Positions 6,955 to 11,509 of a stretch of DNA of 20,213 nt are shown one piece after another; the stretch's first letter is position 1; each line of letters opens with the position of its first letter. The notes beneath the pieces are model-generated. The model was not told the origin of the DNA and did no database searches. It saw only the letters and a program-made list of their open reading frames with translations. Location: positions 1-20,213 of the IMG/VR virus record IMGVR_UViG_3300044616_000122; one strand, 5' to 3'. Made by a program: the position numbers and the translations under genes. Source of the stretch: a virus.

Positions 6955-7212
6955 CTATCTGAAAAGATTTGCAAGCGTTAGATTCAAAACATCCATCTCG
7001 TCTAGCTTCATTACCTTCCAAATCCTAGCCTGTCCGTGTATTCCGTTGAAGCTACCCTGATGGCAATCCTTACATAAAGGAATACATAAGTATTGATTAT
7101 GCTGAACAATATGGTGTGCATCGCTTGGCCCAGAAGCATTGCAGACCCCACAAGGCATTTCTTTAATCTTTGCCAAGTGGAGTCGTTCCCTGTTATTGGG
7201 TCTGTTGTTCAT
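6955..7212 (-). CDS. HNH-type endonuclease
   Basis: An 85-aa protein with CGVC (C21, C24), the core DAHHIVQHNQY (H33, H34), a second zinc pair CKDC (C47, C50) with H51, and the segment GIHGQARIWK (H59). Two CxxC-type knuckles flanking a His pair are the hallmark of small zinc-stabilised HNH nucleases; the histidines would bind the catalytic metal and activate water. I recall near-identical layouts in phage DUF968/HNH proteins close to replication genes. Last gene before the terminator; its ATG overlaps the previous stop (ATGA). HNH proteins often act with terminase in packaging, but this one is transcriptionally separated from terL, so a recombination or DNA-degradation role is equally possible. 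Confidence 0.8.
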   Translation of the reverse strand: MNNRPNNRERLHLAKIKEMPCGVCNASGPSDAHHIVQHNQYLCIPLCKDCHQGSFNGIHGQARIWKVMKLDEMDVLNLTLANLFR

Positions 7213-7406
7213 GCTTCTCTTACATAAACACCAAAACTAGCAGCAGTATCACCAAAAGGTAATTGCTCTATTTTTTTAGCAATACGCTCACGTTCTTGTT
7301 GAGCAATCAGATAGGCAAAGCGTTCAAGCATCAATTGACATTTATTAACTTCATCATCATAAAAGCCAACTTCTAGTGCTATGCGAATAACGTCTTCTCT
7401 ATTCAT
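7209..7406 (-). CDS. Small helical phage protein (MNREDVIRIALEVGF type)
   Basis: A 65-aa protein that begins MNREDVIRIALEVGFYDD and continues with an ERFAYLIAQQERERIAKKIE helix. This pattern (an MNRED start, then a region around the ERFA motif, then a charged helix) is common among phages of Gram-negative bacteria; function is unknown. AAGGG is found six bases before the ATG, and the stop overlaps the HNH start. No Cys/His clusters, membrane segment or nuclease motif is visible. Confidence 0.75.
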   Translation of the reverse strand: MNREDVIRIALEVGFYDDEVNKCQLMLERFAYLIAQQERERIAKKIEQLPFGDTAASFGVYVREA

Positions 7407-7485
7407 ACCAAACCCTTATGAAGTAAACCACCAGCGACCAAAAAGTCGCTAGTGAAATAAGAATTAACTTCCAAGTCTTACTCAT
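7399..7485 (-). CDS. 28-aa single-span membrane peptide (candidate)
   Basis: The frame begins MSKTWKLILISLATFWSLVV and ends YFIRVWYE. Residues 5-23 would make one membrane span with a positive N-terminus. It fills the whole gap between two genes: its ATG overlaps the upstream stop (ATGAGTAA) and its TAG overlaps the downstream start (ATGAATAG). No Shine-Dalgarno is visible, so it would rely on coupling. The neat fit of both ends supports a real gene, but a strong RNA hairpin in the same DNA could be the selected feature instead. Confidence 0.5.
   Translation of the reverse strand: MSKTWKLILISLATFWSLVVYFIRVWYE
7429..7454 (-). other. Strong RNA hairpin inside the 28-aa frame
   Basis: In minus-strand RNA, CACUAGCGAC (7454-7445) pairs with GUCGCUGGUG (7438-7429) over ten pairs, one of them a U-G wobble, around a UUUUUG loop. 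No T-tract follows, so it is not a typical terminator. It ends about 13 bases upstream of the AAGGG ribosome site of the 65-aa gene. Confidence 0.6.
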
Positions 7486-7723
7486 AAGCTGCTATTTTGG
7501 CTTCGTCTGCTTGTTCCAAGATGTGCTTTGCAAGACGCATACATCCCTCAATCTCTAACTCTTTAAACTGTTGGTCAGTAAAGATGCCCATGACGTTACG
7601 TCCTTCAAACCAGACTTCATCAATGTTCTCGTTGTAAGTGCCTTCTTCGTCACGCTCACAACTCATCACGACAGTAACGATTACAGAGCCTTCACCAGTT
7701 GTTGTGTCAAATTCGTATTTCAT
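7478..7723 (-). CDS. Conserved hypothetical early protein
   Basis: An 81-aa protein starting MKYEFDTTTGEGSVIVTVVM. The start at 7723 is chosen because AAGGA lies eight bases upstream; an upstream extension to 7747 lacks a ribosome site and would overlap the previous gene. The N-terminal half looks like beta strands (alternating Val/Ile) and the C-terminal half (FKELEIEGCMRLAKHILEQA) is helical, so a small alpha/beta protein is likely. It belongs to the transcript started by the promoter near 7922. Function unknown. Confidence 0.7.
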   Translation of the reverse strand: MKYEFDTTTGEGSVIVTVVMSCERDEEGTYNENIDEVWFEGRNVMGIFTDQQFKELEIEGCMRLAKHILEQADEAKIAAYE

Positions 7724-7734
7724 TTTCTTAATCC

Positions 7735-7875
7735 TTAAATGAGCCAAATGTAGATGCCAGTAGCTTTTGGATACTGAGCCAAAATTTGCTTCTCCAACTC
7801 ATAACGCCCAACAGCCCAAATTTCTTCAGAGTGTGTTTTGTAATTGCAGAAAAAATTGATTCCGTAAAGTTTCAT
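7735..7875 (-). CDS. Small early protein, first gene after the left promoter copy
   Basis: A 46-aa frame starting MKLYGINFFCNYKTHSEEIW and ending ATGIYIWLI. AAGGA lies seven bases before the ATG. It is the first gene behind the promoter at 7922-7927 and has a leader very similar to that of the first gene of the rightward operon, which supports it being expressed. No motif was recognised; the aromatic-rich sequence suggests a small compact fold. A 12-base gap holds the ribosome site of the next gene. Confidence 0.65.
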   Translation of the reverse strand: MKLYGINFFCNYKTHSEEIWAVGRYELEKQILAQYPKATGIYIWLI

Positions 7876-7964
7876 TGCTTAATCCTTAAAAGTACCCTTG
7901 CGAATTGCTTGGGCTGACGTAAGTATAGCAAACTAAACAAAGTATTTACTAGGTGTTTACACCT
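7876..7964 (-). promoter_or_regulatory. Left copy of the duplicated early promoter cassette
   Basis: Read on the minus strand: palindrome AGGTGTAAACACCT (7964-7951, arms AGGTGT/ACACCT), then an AT-rich spacer containing TTTGTTTAG, then the extended -10 TGC-TATACT (TATACT at 7927-7922), then a leader with CGTCAGCCC, GCAATTCGC and AAGGGTACTTTTAAGGA before the ATG at 7875. No good -35 is found 16-17 bases upstream, so the extended TG motif or an activator would be required. The cassette closely matches 10186-10285 on the opposite strand. The palindrome overlaps the stop codon of the preceding 110-aa gene. Confidence 0.75.
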
Positions 7965-8295
7965 ACTCTGTGGTTTTTACGCCAAGACGCTCACTTGCTT
8001 GCTCACTTCTCCAAATGTCAGCTTTCATCTGGGCAGCAGTCAGCATCCACTTTAAAGTTTCTTCTTTCTCAATGGCAATCATTAGCCCCTTGAGCAAATC
8101 AGCATACTCAATGTGAGCATAGGCTTCACGCTCTTGAGCCACAGCAGAATCTATCCCTCTAGCTAACGCATCCTTCATCAGTAGAGCCTTCTTGGTTTTG
8201 CGGAACTCCTCAAGGTAGATTCTTTGCGCTTTAGCTTCAGCATATTTGCATGAATTTTCAATGATGTATTCGATGGCTTTGTAAGGTGCTTTCAC
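7963..8295 (-). CDS. Conserved phage early protein (YAHIEYADLLKG type)
   Basis: A 110-aa all-helical protein. The GTG at 8295 is chosen over an ATG at 8334 because it has GGAG seven bases upstream, overlaps the VRR-NUC stop as GTGA, and gives the MKAPYKAIEYI start I recall for relatives. The blocks KAQRIYLEEFRKTKKALLMK, AQEREAYAHIEYADLLKGL and EETLKWMLTAAQMKADIWRS are typical of a family found next to recombination genes in many phages. The function is unknown; no catalytic motif is seen, and the helices suggest a protein or DNA binder. Confidence 0.75.
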   Translation of the reverse strand: MKAPYKAIEYIIENSCKYAEAKAQRIYLEEFRKTKKALLMKDALARGIDSAVAQEREAYAHIEYADLLKGLMIAIEKEETLKWMLTAAQMKADIWRSEQASERLGVKTTE

Positions 8296-8558
8296 TTGAC
8301 TACTCCAATCATTCTTAATGCTGCCTCTGGGCAATCTATTCTTGCCAAGGTACTACCTGACCAATTCTCGAAAAAGTCGGCTTGTAGCTTCGTTAAACGC
8401 TTTTTAGAATCCGTTTTAATCTCCACCAGAAAGGTGTGACCTTTGTAGCCAACCAGCAGGTCAACTGGTAATCCAATAATCCAGACGTATGCACCTGCAC
8501 CACGCAAGGCAGAAACTATCTGGTCTTGGTTAGCATCAACTCTTGCTGCTCTCCTCAT
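8292..8558 (-). CDS. VRR-NUC-like nuclease
   Basis: An 88-aa protein that begins MRRAARVDANQDQIVSALRG, typical of small free-standing VRR-NUC domains. PD-(D/E)XK active-site elements are visible: D33 in PVDLLVGY, E46 and K48 in LVEIKT, and Q59 in LTKLQADFF. Proteins of this type are thought to cut branched DNA such as Holliday junctions. GAGG stands seven bases before the ATG. The 5' end overlaps the previous gene by 23 bases and the 3' end overlaps the next by four. Placed behind the replication initiator gene, it may resolve replication or recombination intermediates before packaging. Confidence 0.85.
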   Translation of the reverse strand: MRRAARVDANQDQIVSALRGAGAYVWIIGLPVDLLVGYKGHTFLVEIKTDSKKRLTKLQADFFENWSGSTLARIDCPEAALRMIGVVK

Positions 8559-8751
8559 TTCGTAACCTCGTCATTCTGTCCCTCAAAAGCAAAGTATCTG
8601 ACTTTCCTCTGATTCGTTCCAAGTCCACGCACACTCCCTGCCACCAGAGCAATGCTTTGCTTGAGCCAATCGTCAATTTCTTTTGGTTGAACCTGCGTAT
8701 CCACTCTTTCGCTTCGCAGTTTCTGAAGTGTTCCAATTCTGCTGGAGTCAT
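8536..8751 (-). CDS. Small phage protein (MTPAELEHFRNCEA type)
   Basis: A 71-aa protein starting MTPAELEHFRNCEAKEWIRR and ending with a WWQGVCVDLERIRGK block and an RDRMTRLRNEE tail. I recall the same layout in phage early regions, so this frame is preferred over a competing 72-aa frame that starts at 8773. The ATG at 8751 has no strong Shine-Dalgarno; a TTG at 8766 in the same frame is an alternative. It overlaps the VRR-NUC gene by 23 bases. It is helical and basic; function unknown. Confidence 0.65.
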   Translation of the reverse strand: MTPAELEHFRNCEAKEWIRRFNQKKLTIGSSKALLWWQGVCVDLERIRGKSDTLLLRDRMTRLRNEESSKS

Positions 8752-8769
8752 TTGTAGGCCATTCAAAGT

Positions 8770-9597
8770 TCATGCTTTTCTCACTTGTTGAGCAAACTGA
8801 CGAACAAAGTCTGGCATTGGTGCAGCCTTTTTCGCATCAGCCTTAATCTTTTCTAACGCAGGGTCAGGCTCATTTTTGCTCGGAACTGTGAGCCTCACAA
8901 TGTCGGCAGGGTTTTGTTTAGGTGCGTTAGTGCTTCTCACCCAATTACGCCAAGTAGCAAACCAATCCAGCTTCACACCTTTTTGACCTGCTTGGGCTAT
9001 CCAATAATCCTTGAACTGGTCAAAGGTTTTAACAGGGCTAAGTTCTGGGCGTTCTGTTTGACAGAATTCTTCCCATTCTTTTGGAAAACTAAAATCAGAA
9101 GCGAGGCGTTTGCCGAGTGTCTTCTTTTCTTTTGTGTTATGTGTAGTGTGTTCTGTGTCTTGTGTAGCATTGCGTTCGGATTGCGTTGGCAATGCGTTCG
9201 CATCCTTAACCTTATCCCATCTAATCTTAGCACTCTTGCTTGCCTTAGTAGATTTCTCGCCAACCTTCTCAATTTCCTTGTCAGCACGATGGTGAACCCA
9301 TCCGTCTGGAGTGCGCTCAAAATATTCTAGCAATACAGTCGTAATGCAATCGCTATGCGAACGCATCCTAATCTGTCTAGCTACTTCATTTAAGTCGAGG
9401 GGAATTGGAGATTCATGTAGGTAGTACCAATCAAGCAATCGCCTGTAGGTCAAGTCCTCAATCTCGGAAAGGTGCAAGGTGTGACTGTGGTAGTCACCAA
9501 TATTAAACTGGTAATAGTGCATAGTTGTCTCATGTTCCAATTCTCCCAAAAAGAAACAATCGGCAGGAGGGGAGACTTCTCTTTTCGGTACGCTCAT
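8770..9597 (-). CDS. DUF1376-type replication initiation protein
   Basis: A 275-aa protein. Residues 26-95 (YYQFNIGDYHSHTLHLSEIE, then DLTYRRLLDWYYLHESPIPL) are a clear DUF1376 domain, typical of phage replication initiators. After a polar linker (about 130-165), the C-terminal part has FDQFKDYW and KLDWFATWRNWVRS, like helicase-loader/primosomal ends. By family analogy it should bind the origin and recruit the host helicase. The start at 9597 has a weak AGGT site eight bases upstream and follows a promoter at 9626; an internal ATG at 9522 (MHYYQFNIGDY) gives a more typical N-terminus and may be the true start. The linker DNA carries iterons (9133-9201). Confidence 0.8.
   Translation of the reverse strand: MSVPKREVSPPADCFFLGELEHETTMHYYQFNIGDYHSHTLHLSEIEDLTYRRLLDWYYLHESPIPLDLNEVARQIRMRSHSDCITTVLLEYFERTPDGWVHHRADKEIEKVGEKSTKASKSAKIRWDKVKDANALPTQSERNATQDTEHTTHNTKEKKTLGKRLASDFSFPKEWEEFCQTERPELSPVKTFDQFKDYWIAQAGQKGVKLDWFATWRNWVRSTNAPKQNPADIVRLTVPSKNEPDPALEKIKADAKKAAPMPDFVRQFAQQVRKA
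9133..9201. repeat. Two iteron arrays: candidate replication origin
   Basis: On the plus strand five TGTGT pentamers begin at 9133, 9140, 9147, 9154 and 9161, i.e. an exact 7-bp period (TGTGTNN x5). One base later three 11-bp repeats follow: ATTGCGTTCGG (9169), ATTGCGTTGGC (9180) and AATGCGTTCGC (9191). Neither 7 nor 11 is a multiple of three, so the period is not caused by repeated amino acids. The arrays lie in the linker-coding part of the DUF1376 gene, as lambda iterons lie inside gene O. A pyrimidine tract (9121-9132) and AT-rich DNA near 9070-9100 adjoin on one side. Confidence 0.7.
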
Positions 9598-9625
9598 GAC
9601 TTCGTACCTAGCCGTGTTTCAAAAC

Positions 9626-9651
9626 ATTGTATCAAATAAACTGGTTATTTG
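9626..9651 (-). promoter_or_regulatory. Promoter with operator before the DUF1376 gene
   Basis: On the minus strand TACAAT (9631-9626) is preceded by TGA, an extended -10, and by a weak TTACAA 17 bases further up (9654-9649). Overlapping the spacer is the inverted repeat CAAATAA-ACTGG-TTATTTG (9633-9651). The same arms and the same -10 occur at 10156-10177 before the cro-like gene, so one repressor probably controls both. Part of it lies in the last codons of the winged-helix gene. Confidence 0.55.
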
Positions 9652-10000
9652 TAATATCTTCTGAAAACGATTTACCAAACAATCTTGTAGCTTGTGCGTT
9701 CATAACCGCATATTCAGCCTTGCTAAAGATACCCTTGGCATTACGAATGTCGAAAGGATTTAGCTTGTCGTAAGGCTCATCATTGGCAGCTTTGGTAGAT
9801 TCAATCATGTGTGGCTCTAACGTGTACTGAGAAACCCAAGACCTACCCATCTTAATTTTTCCAATTTTTAATTTCTTCTTGTAACTCATCTTTGTGCAAC
9901 AAGCTGCAATAGATAGTCTGGGTATGCCTGTTAAATCCTCTAGTTGGTAGGATGTAAGTGGGCCGTTTTGTAGGCATCTGATAACTGCTTCTTGTGTCAT
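9632..10000 (-). CDS. Winged-helix-like DNA-binding protein
   Basis: A 122-aa protein. The ATG at 10000 overlaps the stop of the cro-like gene (ATGA) and is preferred to an in-frame extension up to 10063 that would lie inside that gene. Residues 1-65 (MTQEAVIRCLQNGPLTSYQL, EDLTGIPRLSIAACCTKMSY, then KKKLKIGKI and SWVSQYTLEP) read as helix-turn-helix plus a beta wing. The C-terminal half is unfamiliar. Position between repressor and replication initiator suggests an early regulator or replication accessory protein, comparable by location only with lambda CII. Its 3' end overlaps the operator at 9633-9651. Confidence 0.65.
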   Translation of the reverse strand: MTQEAVIRCLQNGPLTSYQLEDLTGIPRLSIAACCTKMSYKKKLKIGKIKMGRSWVSQYTLEPHMIESTKAANDEPYDKLNPFDIRNAKGIFSKAEYAVMNAQATRLFGKSFSEDITNNQFI

Positions 10001-10149
10001 TTGAACCACTCTGGTCTGAGTTCTTTTAGTTGATAAATGCGTAATTTTGGGATTGTCTTCCAATGAAAGACAGCAGCCCTAGTTATGCCGAGGATACGAG
10101 CAAGCTCACTCTGTGAGCCAGCAAGTGTGGTAGCGGTTTGTTTATCCAT
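9997..10149 (-). CDS. Cro-like helix-turn-helix repressor
   Basis: A 50-aa protein. Residues 12-31 (SQSELARILGITRAAVFHWK) form a clear helix-turn-helix of the Cro/YdaS type, followed by IPKLRIYQLKELRPEWF, matching the C-terminal strand region of small Cro proteins. It is the first gene of the early minus-strand operon and probably represses its own promoter through CAAATAA/TTATTTG operators. The ATG at 10149 has no Shine-Dalgarno and lies only about seven bases past the -10 TACAAT, so the message may be leaderless. No cI-type repressor is seen next to it. Confidence 0.8.
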   Translation of the reverse strand: MDKQTATTLAGSQSELARILGITRAAVFHWKTIPKLRIYQLKELRPEWFK

Positions 10150-10155
10150 CTAAAC

Positions 10156-10177
10156 ATTGTAGCAAATAAATTATTTG
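10156..10177 (-). promoter_or_regulatory. Promoter and palindromic operator of the cro-like gene
   Basis: On the minus strand TGC-TACAAT is an extended -10 (TACAAT 10161-10156). Immediately upstream lies the perfect 15-bp inverted repeat CAAATAA-A-TTATTTG (10163-10177), which covers the spacer. A weak -35 (AAAACA) stands 17 bases from the -10. The ATG of the cro-like gene follows after GTTTAG. A binding protein would block polymerase, so autoregulation by the encoded repressor is the simplest reading. Confidence 0.6.
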
Positions 10178-10185
10178 TTGTTTTT

Positions 10186-10285
10186 AGGGTAAACACCTAG
10201 ATAAATAGCTTGTTTAGTCTGTTTAGTTTGCTATACTTGCGTCAGCCCTAGCGAATTGCAAAAGGGTATTTTTAAGGAAATCAAG
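10186..10285 (+). promoter_or_regulatory. Right copy of the duplicated early promoter cassette
   Basis: The order is: imperfect palindrome AGGGTAAACACCT (10186-10198), AT-rich spacer with TTGTTT (10210-10215) as a possible -35, tandem 9-mers TGTTTAGTC TGTTTAGTT (10211-10228), extended -10 TGC-TATACT (TATACT 10232-10237, 16-base spacing), then a leader with CGTCAGCCC, GCGAATTGC and AAGGGTATTTTTAAGGA before the ATG at 10286. It drives the recombination operon. The cassette is nearly identical, apart from a block of about 10 bp, to the inverted copy at 7876-7964. Confidence 0.8.
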
Positions 10286-10477
10286 ATGAAAAATTTAAAG
10301 CCAATCAATGACTTTGCTAAAGAAATGCTTATTGAGCATGGCCCAACTCATGCGTTTAGTTATGTTGAAAAAAAGTTTGATGCTTATGTAAAAGCACAAA
10401 ATGATTCAATGGCTGACTACTATTGTTTAGTCTTAGAAAACTTATATGCACGAGCAGCAGAATGGGCAAAAAAATGA
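10286..10477 (+). CDS. Small acidic/helical early protein
   Basis: A 63-aa protein starting MKNLKPINDFAKEMLIEHGP and ending with an LENLYARAAEWAKK helix. AAGGA lies seven bases before the ATG; a TTG further upstream in frame (10256) lacks this support and would sit in the conserved leader. First gene of the rightward operon; its stop overlaps the next ATG (ATGA). No motif recognised. First genes behind strong early phage promoters often encode small host-takeover or regulatory proteins, but nothing in the sequence specifies a function. Confidence 0.75.
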   Translation: MKNLKPINDFAKEMLIEHGPTHAFSYVEKKFDAYVKAQNDSMADYYCLVLENLYARAAEWAKK

Positions 10478-10566
10478 AAAGTAAGATTATTCAGACACTA
10501 GTTGAATGTGTGTTAGCCATCGTTATCTTTGGCGGTATCGGTGTACTACTGGCTTGGAGAGGCTAA
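10474..10566 (+). CDS. 30-aa single-span membrane protein (candidate)
   Basis: The frame MKSKIIQTLVECVLAIVIFG, ending GIGVLLAWRG, contains a membrane span of about 20 residues (6-27) with positive charges at both ends. Its ATG overlaps the preceding stop (ATGA) and its TAA overlaps the next ATG (TAATG), so it exactly fills the space between two genes. No separate Shine-Dalgarno is visible. It could be a small membrane effector in the early operon; the function is unknown. Confidence 0.6.
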   Translation: MKSKIIQTLVECVLAIVIFGGIGVLLAWRG

Positions 10567-10724
10567 TGCAAACAGAACAATTAAGACGCAAAGCAAGAGA
10601 ACTTTATAACAACAAAGAAGTTCCACAAGAAGTTAACCAGTACAACCAGCGCAAGTGGATTAGGTCAGTCTTGAAGTTAGGAGACAAATGGTTGTTGGCT
10701 AAGAATGTAGGCAGAATCCAATGA
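10566..10724 (+). CDS. Small conserved phage protein (LRRKARELYNN...KWLLAK type)
   Basis: A 52-aa basic protein: MQTEQLRRKARELYNNKEVP, then VNQYNQRKWIRSVLKLGDKW and LLAKNVGRIQ. I recall this layout (charged helix, NxRxWVRSVxxLGDxWLLA) as a recurrent small protein of phages of Proteobacteria. ATG and stop both overlap the neighbouring genes (TAATG, ATGA). It has no catalytic motif. Co-transcription with ERF suggests DNA metabolism, but that is inferred from position only. Confidence 0.75.
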   Translation: MQTEQLRRKARELYNNKEVPQEVNQYNQRKWIRSVLKLGDKWLLAKNVGRIQ

Positions 10725-10897
10725 TTACAAGACAAGACGCAATCAAGGATTTATCGCATGGTGACTACTGCTGTTACTGCACAGAGCCTAAAACAACTGG
10801 CTCATGCTGTGGAGAAAACCACTTCGTACCTTTCGAGGATTTATACGATGATGACAAAGAAGCAATGATTGAAGAATATTTAAGTAAAGGAAATTGA
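10721..10897 (+). CDS. Small Cys-rich, probably zinc-binding protein
   Basis: A 58-aa protein with five Cys and a His in the first 35 residues: CCYC (C17, C18, C20), CC (C29, C30) and H34 in CCGENHFVPF. The pattern fits a single treble-clef or ribbon-type zinc site. The C-terminal half is acidic and helical (EDLYDDDKEAMIEEYLSKGN). Start by ATGA overlap; the stop is one base before the ERF gene. A role as a small nucleic-acid or protein-binding accessory in recombination is possible but unproved. Confidence 0.7.
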   Translation: MITRQDAIKDLSHGDYCCYCTEPKTTGSCCGENHFVPFEDLYDDDKEAMIEEYLSKGN

Positions 10898-10898
10898 A

Positions 10899-11507
10899 AT
10901 GGTACACAAGAAGTTAATGGCAGCACGAATCATGTTGCAAAACGCACCCTTAAAGAAGTCTGGTCACAATAAATTTGCTGGCTACAGTTACTTTGAACTT
11001 GGTGACTTTATCCCCACGATTAACCAAATCTTTAATGAAGTTGGTCTGTGTGGTGTAGTGTCCTACGATACAGAGATAGCAAGCCTGACCATCACAGACA
11101 CAGACGATGGCACTAACATCATCATTACTTCACCAATGGCAGATGCTAACCTTAAAGGTTGCCACCCTATCCAGAACCTTGGTGCAGTAGAAACGTACAC
11201 CAGACGTTACCTGTGGGTCACAGCAATGGAGATTGTTGAGCATGATGCTCTGGATTCTTCTGCGCCCATCAAAGAAGAAAAAATAATCATCACGCCTACT
11301 CAGGGCGCAATGGATACCATCCCAGAAGATGAACAGAATTATCTCAGAGAGTTAGCAATGGAGTTAATTGCTCTTTGTGATAAAGAAGAACCTAAGAGTG
11401 CTTGGGTGAAGTTGGAAGCAGAGAACTTAGACAGCGAACAAAAAGTTGCTCTATGGACTTTGCTTCCTAGTAAAGTAAGAAGTGCGTTAAAGAACGCTAA
11501 AGGATAA
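10899..11507 (+). CDS. erf: ERF-family single-strand annealing protein
   Basis: A 202-aa recombination protein that would anneal complementary single strands, used by phages for genome circularisation or repair. The N-terminal KLMAARIMLQNAPLKKSGHN and the diagnostic GAVETYTRRYLWVTAMEIVE block (residues 95-114), with HDALD after it, match the ERF superfamily core. The C-terminal 75 residues are a variable acidic helical extension. AAAGGA lies seven bases before the ATG. The downstream SSB-like gene and nuclease-like gene make a typical annealing cassette. Length is close to the P22 Erf size (about 204 aa). Confidence 0.9.
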   Translation: MVHKKLMAARIMLQNAPLKKSGHNKFAGYSYFELGDFIPTINQIFNEVGLCGVVSYDTEIASLTITDTDDGTNIIITSPMADANLKGCHPIQNLGAVETYTRRYLWVTAMEIVEHDALDSSAPIKEEKIIITPTQGAMDTIPEDEQNYLRELAMELIALCDKEEPKSAWVKLEAENLDSEQKVALWTLLPSKVRSALKNAKG

Positions 11508-11509
11508 AT

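Noticed and set aside
7888-7908. Possible terminator or attenuator hairpin in the left leader (CCC...GGG)
   Set aside because: Only three or four pairs can form before mismatches, and no T-tract follows.
8555-8773. 72-aa minus-strand frame with ATGA overlap to the DUF1376 stop
   Set aside because: Its overlap is attractive, but the protein looks random, while the competing frame (8536-8751) has the recognisable LEHFRNCEAKEW and DLERIRGK pattern.
8543-8791. 82-aa plus-strand frame opposite the early minus-strand genes
   Set aside because: Antisense to well-supported genes, no ribosome site, and a composition of Leu/Ser/Phe typical of antisense frames.
8914-9330. 138-aa plus-strand and 107-aa minus-strand frames inside the DUF1376 gene
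   Set aside because: Frames caused by the low-complexity TG/AC repeats; Cys/Phe/Val-rich antisense product without any family pattern.
10256-10285. TTG-initiated extension of the first rightward gene
   Set aside because: It runs through the conserved leader shared with the other promoter copy; ATG 10286 has a good AAGGA site.
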